DNA of 64,000 nt from Trichopria drosophilae (Eukaryota; Arthropoda; Insecta; Hymenoptera; Diapriidae): assembly GCA_030407085.1 (NCBI GenBank), contig CM059587.1, positions 24,587,001 to 24,651,000 of the forward strand. The letters are read 5' to 3'. Of the stretch, positions 54,601 through 60,940 are shown in pieces (the stretch's first letter is position 1; every line of letters starts with the position of its first letter). A model generated the notes under the pieces. The model made no database searches, was not told where the DNA came from, and was given only the letters and a program-made list of their open reading frames with translations. A program made the translations under genes and the position numbers.

Positions 54601-57600
54601 TAAAAATAACAAATAATCTGTATCTTATTTTTCTGAATAATTTTTTGTTCAATCGATATTTTTAATAATAATGAAAAAAAGTAAAAACAAAATGGGTATG
54701 AATTAAATTAAACAAAATAAATACGGCTTATGCCCTGCAAAAAAAAGTATAACATAAGATCTTAACCCATTAACGCCCAAGAGTACACAAATTTCACCAA
54801 GATTTTCGGAATATTTCTTGACATTAAAATTCAATTAAAAAAAATTTAGACAAATTATTTTCGACGTAAAATTGATCGATCTTTCCAAATCTGCCGTTAA
54901 AAAATCAATCGAGTCCATTACGAAAAAGTCATGCTTGGTTTTTCACAAAAAAATCAGATTTTTTAACTGACAAATATTTTTTAATCGGTATTTTTACATT
55001 GAAAACGGTTAGGGAGATCACTGATCGGTGAAAATATCGTGTCCTCGAACCTTTAATTTTGAAATGTGCATGATAGCATTTTGAAAATAAACTTGGGAAC
55101 TGTCAAAATGGCGGCTGAAACACGAAAAGTTCGGCGAAAAGCTCCTGAATTTTTTATTCGATAATGATAGTGCTTTTGGAAAAAATGTCTATGAACAAAA
55201 AGTTCTTAGAATTGGTCAAAGAATACGCTTACATTTTTTCAGAATTTTTTCAACACTTTTCTTCATGTTCAAAATCGCAAAATTTTGAAAAAATATGAAA
55301 AGTCGTAGAAAAATTCTGAAAAAATTTGAGCGTATTCTTTGATCAATTCCGTTATTTAATTAACTTTTTACACTAATTTAAAAGCGTGATCCACTCATGG
55401 ATTCATTCTCCTACAAAAAACATTTATGATGCAAGTGCTTGTAAAATGCGCCAGAAAAAAGTAAAAAATATGTAGAATAGAATTTTATGCACACTGCATC
55501 ATAAAGTGCTTTTATGTGTGCCCGCTAATATAGCTCTGTCTTGTACCGTTAAGTCTTTGTCATGCACCACTCCACCCGAGAGCATACTCGCGAATAGACA
55601 AATTGTCCTTGTATGTGTATCAATTTTCAAAAATTTCAGTCATAACTTATTAAGGTATTGTTCACGATTGACCGGGCGGAAATTTTAATAAAACGCACAA
55701 GCCGATTTCTTCAATAGCAAACTACTTTTATTGCGATGTTGGTGACGACAAATCGCGAAACCGACCGGCCGTAACGATCTCCGTTGATCGCAATTTGAAA
55801 ATCGAGTGACTTGGGAACAGAGGAGTCGCCCGTTTTTATACTCTCTCGTTGCTACTGACGCTAACAACGTTGCTAAGGATCCCGATCGTCTTATTTTTTT
55901 AACTTCTCGATGAATCTGGAAATTTCAATTTCGAAGCACGATATCCCTTCTTCCATACGGCTGAATCTCGCTGCCTCTCTTTCTTTCTTTCTCTGTCGCT
56001 CCAAAATTCGACAGGCATTTGAAATGAATTCGACCAACGAAGAAACCGACCCCTGTGTCGGTAAATTACCGACCGTGGCTCTATAGTTAACGAACCTTCG
56101 ATATGAGAAACCAACAATGGCAAATCGACTCTTCGATTTCCATACAAACTATCAATCCCGTCTCTGGGTTACTAACTTAAGGACTTCTTATTATTCGAAG
56201 GACCAGCATCGGCGGACTTCGACTCCCCGAGTCCCCGTGCGTAGAACCTCCGAGTACACTAGTCCTCCCCTTAAGTTTTACATTTGGGCTTTCAAGATGG
56301 CGGCTTCTTCCCTTAAATTTAACTCATGGAGTATAGATATATTGAACCCTTCTGCGCGCCGTGCGCATGAGCGGCAAAACATGGGAAGAAACTCGCAAAA
56401 CTTACGGGAAGTATAAAACTTAAGCGAAGTAAACTTAAGGGGAGGACTACTGTACTGTCCATCCAAAAGCGAATTACCAGCAGATCGGCTAGTTCGCATC
56501 TCTGGGTTACTAACCTGCAGACTTCTCATTCTCCGAATTACCAGCAACGGCAGATCTCGACGCCTCGAGTCCCCGCTCGTAGAACCTCCGGGTAATCACC
56601 AGCAGCCTGCGTAAACAACTCCGACATAGCAATCGAACCGTGCTCCGAATTACAAATAGACATCGATCCGACTCCGAAATGTGCTCTGCTCCAATTCCGA
56701 ATTCTCCTTGCTCCGAAACTCAAACGCACCTTGCTCCGAATCTAAATGCACCTTGCTCCGATTTTAGGATACCTTGCTCCGAATCGAAATTTCACTACTC
56801 ATGTAAATCATTATAACGCTCGTTAAATTATGCAGGGACTCCTCAGTTACTCCAATTATTTACAATAATTTCTAATATCGCACGTGTCGTCACCAAGTAT
56901 GAAGGGCCCGTACATGAAACCTATAGGCACCCTTCATTGCGGCTGCAGCCTACTTTTTGAGAAGTACCCCCATTCGGGTGTGCAATGGCGTGGGGAAAAC
57001 TGCAGAAAAACCCACGCCGCTTTTTCTTTTAACTTTTACTTCATTATTAATAAAAATATCAACTGGACAAAAAAAAATATTGAGAAAAAAAATACAGATT
57101 GTTATTCTTAACAAAGTTATCCTTTTAGAATATCGGTTCTTTGAAATTTATTTTTTTTCCTTTAATATCGGCGAGGGGCCAACTGATTTTCCAAGTTCGA
57201 GTGCTCGGCGAGTTCTTGGATCCAGGGCCTCAAGTTATGTAATATTGAAATATTTTGTTTGTTGAAAAATAGGGGATACGTATTTTTTTGTTTTACAAAC
57301 AAATATTTTTTGCAACGTGACAAGCAGTAGACAATTTTCCAAGTTTCACAACTTCTGTGCGAAATAAGCTGAACATTTTTTTCAAACCTCTTTATTTTCC
57401 TTAAATTTACTAATTTTAATATTCTGCTCTTTTCAGTTTTGCAATCTTGCAGTATGTTCTTTCATTATAATTTTGAAATGTTACAAAAGTTGGAAAATTA
57501 ACAAAATGATGGCCTTTTTTTTAAATATCATGAAACTTTTGTATTTTTTGTATTTTTACCTTTCTTTTAATGGGCAGGCAATTCAGGATGAAAGCTACTG

Positions 57601-60600
57601 CAATAACTTTTGTCTACGCCAGAACGTTATAAGATTGGAAAGACATTTTTTCCTAAAAAGAGGAATAGACGTTTGTCCTCCACGATGAGCTCAACCCATA
57701 AATTTCATATGCCTCCAATTCTTTTTTTCTTACTATTTCAGTAATCCTTTATGATTATTTTAAGACCTAAAAAGAATCGTCCGGGGAGAGCTTAAATTTG
57801 TCCAATTGTTCGATATTGCTTGTAGTTTATTGTACGCGGAAAAATAAATTACAGCGGTAACTTGTTTTTGAAATATAAAAAATTTGTTTGTTGATATCAA
57901 TATTTTATAACGCCGTATTGAACTATTTTCTCGATATTAATTTTTGCTTATTAAAACGATTAGAAAGTGAGACTAGTGTTCTGTAGTACACACGACGTTT
58001 TTTTTTTTACAATTGTTTTCAACTTTTTGGCAAGCCGTTGTTATTGTTTACCCAGACCGAGTCAAGGGAAGACGGGAGTGAACTGACATATGTCGTCGTT
58101 TAGAGGTGTAAACATCTTCCTGTATAGAAACCGCCATTATTGGATTACTATAAGTTATATAAATATATCGATTCCAAGAATTTCTACACAGTTGCGCTAA
58201 GGCGAGGAACACATATATTTTTTATGCAAGATTCATACACACCTTAGTTTGGGTTAAGCGTTGCACCACAAAGTACGCGCCGTACTTTTTATTTTGTTCA
58301 GTTCAGAATTTTCGTTTGTAAGAAAATATGAGTTGTGCAATGAAAACCACTGAATACCCTTTGCACATGCTAAATTGTTTTGTGCTCGTGCTTTACCGAT
58401 GCGCATGTCCGTGAATTTCATACATCATTATACACGTAATGATTGGAATGTCATTGTTAACGGCTGGTGGAAGGGCTTTAAGATGCACCATTTGATCAGC
58501 CGAATAAAAATATATAAATTTATTACGATTAACCAGTGACGATCCGATCGCGATGCGGACTTCCCAAGCCGACGACGTTTCGAAACGTACTGAAAAACCC
58601 GATCGTCACTTTTTCACATCTTAGTTCGACTTTTCAATTTGTCCAGCATTTAAATGGACTAAATCATCACGTTATATATCAATATTATAATATTCGATTT
58701 ACAAATAATTTTATCGAGATCGTCACCATTTGAAGCGCCATTTACGTAATTGACCTAACAGGCCCCTTCATTTTAAGAGATATCTCCATTCGGGTGCGCA
58801 ATGGCGTAGGGAAAACCACCTTTGTGGGAAAAAACCTACGCCGGGTACCGCAGTTGATAAAATGTCGATTCTGTCCGTAACAGTCATTTTAACGCTTGAA
58901 TGAAGAATATGGATATTTGTCGCGAGTCTTGAAAGGTGCACGGATTTATCGAGTATATTATTTAATGATAAGTGATAATAAATATTACGAAGCAGTTTCG
59001 AATGTCGAGTGGCAGTCACCTCATACGCTGCTAGGGGCTTCAATTCGTCATGGTTATTTTTTGCATTCAATGATATTTTTTAATAACATTTATTTTCTAT
59101 GCAGTGGCGACTGCACACGCATCGAAGATGAATCTAAAGAAAAATATTATGTGTTTTTCACATACTTTAGATATTGTGTTTTTATAGAAAAGGAAAACAA
59201 TTTACTCAGCAAAATGGAGTTTAAAAGCGATCAAGTCCTTATTTACATAATAATAATATCCTACTTGTTATTACCCAATGTTATGAAATTTTGACTCTGA
59301 GGAAATAGCTTCCTAATTGTTAAGTACTGTATACGTCATTTTTTTCGTAAATATAAGGTTTTGGATAGTTTCGAAACAAGACTGGATTGAAAAAATGGTT
59401 GGATTTACCGAAAACGAGGGAAAGGGACGTTTTCGATATTAATTGTGCTGCGGGTACAAATAAGACCTATAGATGATTGGATCCTGGGTGTTGTGAGGCA
59501 TCGTCGTGAACCGAGATGGTAATCCGGGAAGCGATATTCCCGGTTAGGTTTGCGGTCGATAATCATTAGTGCAAATGCATGGAACGTATTAGAACTTAGT
59601 AAATTAGATCGGCTGGATAGATTTAGATAAAACAATAATTAAGTTTTTTGTTTGTTAATAGCTTACAGCGACTCGGATTCGGAGTGGAGTTCTTGGGAAA
59701 GGCAACGAGCGGCAGTAGCTGACGTTTTGAACAAGGCTAAGCAGAAGTCCATGTCTCACAAGCGGATACGTAAGAAGCGTACGGCGATACCAGTTGCGAC
59801 GCCTAAGGTACCGCTGCTACTTTCCAATGTGGGCAACGACGGAATCATCGGTTTGAATTACAATGCTAAGGAGGAGAAAAATTGGAGAATAGATCCCGCA
59901 GATCGAGGTATGATTTTTCCATTAAATCTCTGTGATATACCATTTTGGTCTTGAATCATTCTAATTCAGCCGAGTGACTGAAAACTTGGTATTTACAAAT
60001 GGCTCCTTAAAATGCACCTACCTTGGTTGATTTACGTTTATAATAGTGCTGTTTTAACCCCTTGGTTGTTGACGAATTTATAATTAAAGGGAAATATGTA
60101 AATGTTATTATCTAATAGCACAGGAATTTATTTAATGAAATAACGAATGTTCATTAATAGTATCAAGCGAAACGCCGGACAGTTCTGAATCAAGCGATCA
60201 GGAACAAAACTCTAGGACACGTTTGAAGAGCGGCCAGAAGTACGGTGGAGTTGGCGTTGGTGGCGGCGGTGCTAGTCTTCGTAAGAAATTTGGTAACTCG
60301 TTACACGCCCAGCAGCACATAGCAGCAACCCTCCAGCATCATTCCTACAATCTGAAGCATATGACCCAGGAAATGTTCAGCGCTGCAAAGCAACGTGCGG
60401 AAAATAATTACGGTGCGTTGCCGGACGACGAATCCAGCTTCGACGTCTCCTCACCGCGCGAGATCAATTCCCCGAGCTTCGGCATCCTCGCCGGCGGCAA
60501 GGGTAAAGATGCCGAGAAATCGGCTCGCAAAAAAGACAAACAGAAGGCAAAGGAGGACGAAAAACTTGAAAAACGTCGTCAAAAAGAGGAAAAACTTAAG

Positions 60601-60940
60601 AGGCACGCTGAGAAGGAGCGCGAGCGAGAGAAAAAGAAACAGGAAAAAACGAAACAAACCAAAATCAACGTGGGAGGCGGCACGGGAGTCATCGGTCCTG
60701 GGGGCGTGGTGATCGGTGGAGGGGGCGTGGGTCTGGGACCCACGTCGGTGTCTGGAATGGGGATGCAGCAGCAGGCGCTCGTCATCGAGGATTTCGCACA
60801 AAGCGATACCAACCGAATTCCGCTGTTCCTGGAGAAATGCGTAAGATTCATCGAAGACGAGGGTCTGGACTCGGAAGGTATCTACAGAGTTCCCGGTAAT
60901 CGAGCTCACGTCGAGTTGCTGTTTCAAAAGTTTGAAGAAG
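24582..60940 (+). CDS. RhoGAPp190: RhoGAPp190 (p190 Rho GTPase-activating protein), 3' end beyond window
   Basis: The product switches off Rho-family GTPases by stimulating GTP hydrolysis at the plasma membrane and cortex, shaping actin, adhesion and axon stability. Coding exons: 24582-24752, 24830-25740, 25809-26018, 26520-26706, 26783-26898, 28204-28356, 28441-28679, 28783-28984, 29100-29270, 34460-34711, 40236-40414, 40773-40956, 43231-43424, 50323-50760, 59662-59907, 60161-60940. Every junction is GT-AG with matching phase, giving about 1544 residues. Order: N-terminal GTPase (residues ~10-245), FF repeats (~250-580), pseudoGTPases pG1 (~595-785) and pG2 (~787-950), middle region, basic segment, and the RhoGAP start with arginine finger GIYRVPGNR near residue 1527. 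The start ATG lies in CGAGGCGACATGG. A candidate microexon at 26216-26227 would add four residues. The rest of the GAP domain is not found before 64000, so the gene continues. The identification is certain; unseen extra or alternative exons are possible in the long introns. Confidence 0.95.
24830..25740 (+). CDS. RhoGAPp190: RhoGAPp190 exon: rest of GTPase domain and first FF repeats
   Basis: Acceptor TTTCTCTAG, donor A|GTGAGT at phase 2, residues 58-361. It begins [19 protein letters not shown], nearly invariant in the family. [14 protein letters not shown] holds the guanine-specificity (TKxD) motif, and [11 protein letters not shown] the SAK-like loop. Then the FF region starts ([46 protein letters not shown]). 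FF domains in vertebrate p190A bind the transcription factor TFII-I. Confidence 0.94.
25809..26018 (+). CDS. RhoGAPp190: RhoGAPp190 exon: FF region
   Basis: Acceptor TTACTTAG, donor GA|GTAAGT at phase 2; residues 361-431. It encodes [19 protein letters not shown] and ends [10 protein letters not shown], a helical FF-type segment. The following intron (26019-26519) contains the candidate microexon. Confidence 0.92.
26216..26227 (+). CDS. RhoGAPp190: Candidate 12-nt microexon of RhoGAPp190 (adds LPKR)
   Basis: The sequence CTTTTCGCAG|ACTCCCCAAAAG|GTAATT has a strong pyrimidine tract and acceptor and an acceptable donor. The upstream exon ends GA (phase 2) and the next begins A at phase 2. Skipping gives E-W; inclusion gives E-L-P-K-R-W. 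Both keep the frame, so it would be a cassette microexon in the FF region. There is no homology evidence, only splice signals and frame. Confidence 0.5.
26520..26706 (+). CDS. RhoGAPp190: RhoGAPp190 exon: FF region
   Basis: Acceptor TTTTGTTAG, donor CAG|GTAATA at phase 0; residues 431-493. It encodes [18 protein letters not shown], then [17 protein letters not shown] and the lysine-rich helix [11 protein letters not shown]. Confidence 0.93.
26783..26898 (+). CDS. RhoGAPp190: RhoGAPp190 exon: FF region
   Basis: Acceptor TTTTTCTACAG, donor CAG|GTTTGT at phase 2; residues 494-532. It encodes [16 protein letters not shown] and [15 protein letters not shown]. The donor is only 7 bases from a TTAA transposon insertion (next entry). 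Confidence 0.92.
26910..28119. mobile_element. 1.2-kb palindromic TTAA-flanked element in a RhoGAPp190 intron
   Basis: TTAA (26906-26909) then CCCATTAACGTCAAGGACAC at the left; the right end is its inverse (GTCCTTCTTGACGTTAATGAG) then TTAA (28120-28123). The arms are about 600 bp each and meet near 27510, so the whole element is one imperfect palindrome. Examples of paired blocks are TGGTGATCACAAAATGGCG with CGCCATTTTGTGATGACCA, and CAATTGTTTTTCTTGAAAAC with its inverse. No coding capacity. piggyBac-type non-autonomous element by target site. Confidence 0.92.
28204..28356 (+). CDS. RhoGAPp190: RhoGAPp190 exon: end of FF region
   Basis: Acceptor TTTCATTACAG, donor CG|GTATAA at phase 2; residues 532-583. 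It encodes [19 protein letters not shown], the cysteine-containing [16 protein letters not shown] and ALIERIL. Confidence 0.93.
28441..28679 (+). CDS. RhoGAPp190: RhoGAPp190 exon: start of pseudoGTPase pG1
   Basis: Acceptor TTTCTGCAG, donor ACG|GTAATT at phase 1; residues 583-663. [19 protein letters not shown] has the position of a P-loop but lacks the GKS/T, as expected for a pseudoGTPase that does not use nucleotide in the normal way. Confidence 0.93.
28783..28984 (+). CDS. RhoGAPp190: RhoGAPp190 exon: pseudoGTPase pG1, middle
   Basis: Acceptor TTTCACAG, donor CAG|GTAAAT at phase 2; residues 663-730. It encodes [19 protein letters not shown] and [11 protein letters not shown], the hydrophobic core strand, then [10 protein letters not shown]. 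Confidence 0.93.
29100..29270 (+). CDS. RhoGAPp190: RhoGAPp190 exon: end of pG1
   Basis: Acceptor CTGTCTTTGCAG, donor CAG|GTTAGA at phase 2; residues 730-787. It encodes [12 protein letters not shown], then [13 protein letters not shown] and [13 protein letters not shown]. Confidence 0.93.
29300..30310 (+). mobile_element. Penelope-like element fragment with GIY-YIG endonuclease
   Basis: From 29333 the translation ([12 protein letters not shown], then after two stops [19 protein letters not shown]) matches the connector after the RT of Penelope-like elements. The frame is open from about 29411 to 30007. It contains [19 protein letters not shown] and [11 protein letters not shown], the GIY-YIG endonuclease core with the PLE-type cysteines and catalytic arginine. 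TGA codons at about 29387 and 29411 and a likely frame change near 29330 show decay, and the RT domain is missing (5' truncation). Downstream, 30254-30281 resembles a hammerhead core, common in these elements. The 3' boundary is approximate. Confidence 0.88.
30249..30291 (+). ncRNA. Hammerhead-ribozyme-like core in the Penelope element 3' region
   Basis: CTGAAGA (30254-30260) matches the CUGANGA core. It is followed by GGGTTC-gtatta-GAACC (stem II, five pairs if one G is bulged) and then GAAA (30278-30281). A T run before the core can pair with AAAA at 30287-30290 as a weak stem I, leaving a one- or two-pair stem III. Published PLE hammerheads also have very short stem III. Core agreement is seen directly; activity is doubtful given the weak stems. 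Confidence 0.4.
31190..32110. repeat. ~0.9-kb inverted repeat (foldback) element
   Basis: Arms of about 450 bp meet near 31680. Long near-identical blocks are inverted: GGTTCCAAGATGGCCGACTG with its inverse; GATCCAGATGAAACTGACTA with its inverse; AGACCTGGATCTGGTGGCAT with its inverse. The outer limits are where AAATAAGGCGGCGAAAAGG and its complement lose similarity. The true ends may lie further out (a TTAACCCG motif at about 31035), but I could not pair them. Confidence 0.8.
32330..33104. repeat. Decayed TTAA-type element, right end preserved
   Basis: The right end GAGCGTTAATCGG|TTAA (33105-33108) matches the TTAA|CCCATTAACG termini of this window. Inner words (TTTAAATTTCGATCTTTC, AAATCTATAGTTTTTTAAG) resemble the element at 26910-28119. 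The left end was not found. Confidence 0.4.
33109..34375 (-). mobile_element. LINE reverse-transcriptase fragment, split by a DNA element
   Basis: The minus strand reads an RT in two parts. 34375-34202 gives [20 protein letters not shown] and [16 protein letters not shown]. 33421-33109 gives [15 protein letters not shown], then [12 protein letters not shown] and DADDLKFY (the YADD box with Y changed to D). Between them sits the element 33426-34197. At least three in-frame stops show it is dead. The pattern fits Jockey/CR1-type LINEs. It is antisense to the host gene. Confidence 0.88.
33426..34197. mobile_element. 772-bp DNA element, CACGGTGGGC ends, 4-bp TSD (ACCA), inside the LINE
   Basis: The left end CACGGTGGGCTTGAACCAAC and inverted right end GGTTCAAGCCCACCGTG are flanked by ACCA (33422-33425, 34198-34201). 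The inverted repeats extend over about 100 bp (GGAAGCCT/AGTCTTCC, GATTCTG(CT)GGCACTGGTGACC). Deleting the element plus one ACCA joins the LINE codons in frame across the junction (SVG|LRGR), so both ends and the duplication are certain. Termini and duplication length match the element at 6217-8360. No coding capacity. Confidence 0.93.
34460..34711 (+). CDS. RhoGAPp190: RhoGAPp190 exon: start of pseudoGTPase pG2
   Basis: Acceptor GATTTCCAG, donor GAA|GTAAGT at phase 2; residues 787-871. It encodes [20 protein letters not shown], then [17 protein letters not shown] and [20 protein letters not shown], the strand order of a small-GTPase fold without the nucleotide-binding residues. Confidence 0.95.
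34712..38671. other. Intron with GCCAT-rich repeat units
   Basis: 34712-36000 is AT-rich without recognisable content. From about 36050 to 37140 roughly 100-bp units recur on both strands: GATTACGAATC or its complement, TGTCAGATTTT, then AAAATGGCGGA and a second ATGGCGGA. These look like the interior of the foldback elements but I could not find termini. 37140-38671 holds nothing I can name; a minus-strand 84-codon frame at 38183-38437 is unconvincing. Confidence 0.45.
38676..39430. mobile_element. 755-bp TTAA-flanked element in RhoGAPp190 intron
   Basis: TTAA|CCCTTTAATACA at the left and CTTGTAAGGG|TTAA at the right (TTAA 38672-38675, 39431-39434). Inside, GGGTCGCTGATTACGAAACT pairs in inverse with GATTCGTAATCAGCGACCTT, with several GGCGGATC/GGCCAT units. 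The terminal similarity beyond CCC is limited, so this member is more diverged. Confidence 0.6.
40236..40414 (+). CDS. RhoGAPp190: RhoGAPp190 exon: pseudoGTPase pG2
   Basis: Acceptor TTTTGTTTTGCAG, donor AAA|GTAACG at phase 1; residues 871-931. It encodes [19 protein letters not shown] and [20 protein letters not shown], which closely follow the vertebrate pG2 sequence. Confidence 0.95.
40773..40956 (+). CDS. RhoGAPp190: RhoGAPp190 exon: end of pG2 and start of middle region
   Basis: Acceptor CATTTCTTGCAG, donor CGG|GTAAGC at phase 2; residues 931-992. It encodes [20 protein letters not shown], then an acidic linker and a proline-rich [11 protein letters not shown]. Confidence 0.94.
41505..42427. 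repeat. ~0.9-kb inverted-repeat element
   Basis: The arms are inverted around ~41990: CATCCTCCGTAAGTTTATG with CATAAACTTACGGAGGAT; CCTATGGCATAATGAG with its inverse; AATGGCGAATCCAATAT and its inverse. The right end CGAAACGGG|TTAA is clear (TTAA 42428-42431) and is shared with the next element; the left end (near GTTCGTCCCGAGACGAC) is decayed. It shares blocks with the 31190-32110 repeat, so they are one family. Confidence 0.75.
42432..42931. mobile_element. 500-bp TTAA-flanked segment with inserted retroposon tail
   Basis: TTAA|CCCATTAACGTC at the left (42428-42431) and AAAACAGGG|TTAA at the right (42932-42935). The arms are only weakly alike. Inside, TACCTACAATAAAGACAAT is followed by a run of ATT (about 42568-42606), which looks like the 3' tail of a LINE or SINE. 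Confidence 0.5.
42568..42606. repeat. ATT trinucleotide microsatellite
   Basis: About 13 uninterrupted ATT units directly after AATAAAGACAAT, consistent with a retroposon tail. Confidence 0.9.
43231..43424 (+). CDS. RhoGAPp190: RhoGAPp190 exon: middle region
   Basis: Acceptor GTAACTTTCAG, donor CCG|GTATGC at phase 1; residues 992-1057. It encodes [17 protein letters not shown] and an acidic serine/aspartate stretch ([17 protein letters not shown]). A later donor (CAG|GTGGGG, 43455) is possible but would not give the phase the next exon needs. Confidence 0.92.
45600..46400. other. Less AT-rich interior of the 3.4-kb element
   Basis: It contains a GA-rich stretch at about 45633-45656 and a segment at 46240-46375 with pyrimidine-rich CTCGTCTC words. 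Short frames on both strands (45756-45992 minus, 45954-46181 plus) are not recognised. I cannot tell whether this is captured host DNA. Confidence 0.35.
46505..46970. repeat. 161-bp tandem repeat, about three units
   Basis: GCTCTGAAATCGCCATTTTG starts at 46518, 46679 and 46840, exactly 161 bp apart. Units continue through CTTAGGGGTCTG and ATGCCAGGATCATCTC. A direct flanking block (CTTATCCTTGTCATATATG) occurs at about 46417 and 47018, and inverted near 47290, so the array sits inside a complex rearranged stretch. A minus-strand frame recurs in the units but 161 is not a multiple of three, so it is not a repeated protein. Confidence 0.9.
47815..48396. mobile_element. 582-bp TTAA-flanked foldback element, adjacent to the 3.4-kb element
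   Basis: TTAA (47811-47814) then CCACTTCACTGGCACAAATA; the right end is the inverse TTTTTGCCAGTGTTATGGG then TTAA (48397-48400). The arms run almost to the centre (~48100): GGTACACACTTTAGAAAA and its inverse, AAATGGCGTTCCACCTTTTC and its inverse. It shares its left TTAA with the neighbouring element. Confidence 0.88.
48401..50322. other. Intron, little recognised
   Basis: A slightly GC-richer patch at 48990-49195 has CTCCTCCTCC-type pyrimidine runs and GTACTATTTTCTC words recalling the dispersed repeat at 51.6 kb, but homology is not clear. A short CAA-type microsatellite is at 50079-50096. Confidence 0.4.
50323..50760 (+). CDS. RhoGAPp190: RhoGAPp190 exon: middle region
   Basis: Acceptor TGATTATTTCAG, donor CGT|GTAAGT at phase 1; residues 1057-1203. 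It encodes [17 protein letters not shown], a basic [14 protein letters not shown], and [18 protein letters not shown] followed by [12 protein letters not shown]. The last resembles the vertebrate p190A segment around the Src-phosphorylated tyrosine (IYSVPHDS) that recruits p120RasGAP; that parallel is an inference. GC-rich, with long antisense open frames that are only shadows. Confidence 0.93.
51581..51800. repeat. Dispersed ~200-bp repeat, copy 2
   Basis: Homologous to 2931-3130 (see there). This copy keeps CCTCCCGCAAGCGGG, ACTTCCCTCGGGAAG, CACCTCGGGTAAAAATTAC and CATTCTTTATTTTACCTCCC. It runs straight into the GGCGTAAAAT palindrome cluster. Confidence 0.65.
51812..51975. repeat. GGCGTAAAAT palindrome cluster
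   Basis: GGCGTAAAATccgATTTTACGCC (51812-51834) is a perfect 10-bp-arm hairpin. ATAAAATcgaATTTTAT (51894-51910) and further TTTTTACGCCC and ACTTTACGC words follow. Confidence 0.7.
51980..52840. other. Intron, nothing recognised
   Basis: AT-rich, with no supported gene or repeat boundary. Confidence 0.45.
52840..53810. repeat. ~0.97-kb inverted-repeat (foldback) element
   Basis: Arms of about 450 bp are inverted around ~53325: TACTTTAATGTACTTGAGTG with CACTCAAGCACATTAAAGT; CGCAATTAAAGTTTTGGTGA and its inverse; GTAGGTAAAGAGTTGTA and its inverse; ACCCTCCTCTAT and its inverse. No clear target duplication. Confidence 0.85.
53811..54761. other. Intron, nothing recognised
   Basis: AT-rich; a C run lies at about 54520-54531. 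AAATACGGCTTATGCCCTG at 54720 recalls AAATACGGCTTATACCCC at 32788, so a small shared repeat is likely. Confidence 0.4.
54766..55350. mobile_element. TTAA-type element, left half only
   Basis: TTAA|CCCATTAACGCCCAAGAG at the left (54762-54765). The inner block CAAAGAATACGCTTAC with inverse GCGTATTCTTTGATC (55217, 55330) matches the centre of the 26910-28119 element. No right terminus found. Confidence 0.5.
56257..56452. mobile_element. 196-bp MITE with TA target duplication
   Basis: CACTAGTCCTCCCCTTAAG at the left and CTTAAGGGGAGGACTACTG at the right, flanked by TA (56255-56256, 56453-56454). It interrupts the area between the two 94-bp repeats. Tc1/mariner-type by target site. Confidence 0.8.
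56638..56790. repeat. TTGCTCCGAA short tandem motif
   Basis: CTCCGAA-type words recur about seven times. The clearest run is TTGCTCCGAA/TTGCTCCGAT at 56708, 56731, 56753 and 56774, spaced 21-23 bp, with CGCACC or TGCACC before several. Confidence 0.75.
56929..57023. repeat. Dispersed hairpin repeat, copy 1
   Basis: CATTCGGGTGTGCAAT followed by a hairpin: GGCGTGGG (56987-56994) pairs with CCCACGCC (57011-57018). Related to 58761-58845. Confidence 0.7.
57260..58740. other. Intron, nothing recognised
   Basis: AT-rich with short open frames only (for example 57473-57688, hydrophobic, unrecognised). Confidence 0.45.
58761..58845. repeat. Dispersed hairpin repeat, copy 2
   Basis: CATTCGGGTGCGCAAT followed by GGCGTAGG (58803-58810) paired with CCTACGCC (58835-58842), with an inner CCAC-CTTT-GTGG hairpin. 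The stem differs from copy 1 by a matched pair change. Confidence 0.7.
59662..59907 (+). CDS. RhoGAPp190: RhoGAPp190 exon: acidic and basic segments
   Basis: Acceptor TTTGTTAATAG, donor GAG|GTATGA at phase 1; residues 1203-1285. [15 protein letters not shown] is a conserved family feature. [16 protein letters not shown] is strongly basic and corresponds in position to the polybasic region before the GAP domain, which in vertebrate p190A binds acidic phospholipids. Confidence 0.94.
60161..60940 (+). CDS. RhoGAPp190: RhoGAPp190 exon: linker, charged coiled-coil-like segment and start of RhoGAP domain
   Basis: Acceptor TTCATTAATAG, donor AAG|GTGAGA at phase 1; residues 1285-1544. It encodes a glycine-rich stretch, [18 protein letters not shown], then a long lysine/glutamate segment (about residues 1400-1450, probable helix) and another glycine-rich linker. 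The RhoGAP domain starts at [17 protein letters not shown] and includes the arginine finger in GIYRVPGNR (near residue 1527). The domain is cut by the intron and continues outside the window. Confidence 0.96.

Larger units (their letters stand above)
55690..56800. repeat. GC-rich repeat block in RhoGAPp190 intron
   Basis: This is a CpG-rich island in an AT-rich intron. It contains two 94-bp direct repeats (56161-56254, 56499-56592; both run from TCTCTGGGTTACTAAC to TAGAACCTCCG), a MITE between them, and a run of TTGCTCCGAA words. No long credible frame. It could be the LTR or untranslated part of a retroelement, or an internal regulatory island; the sequence does not decide. Confidence 0.6.

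Noticed and set aside
60451..60927. Long antisense frames across the last RhoGAPp190 exon
   Set aside because: They mirror the lysine/glutamate and glycine repeats of the sense exon.
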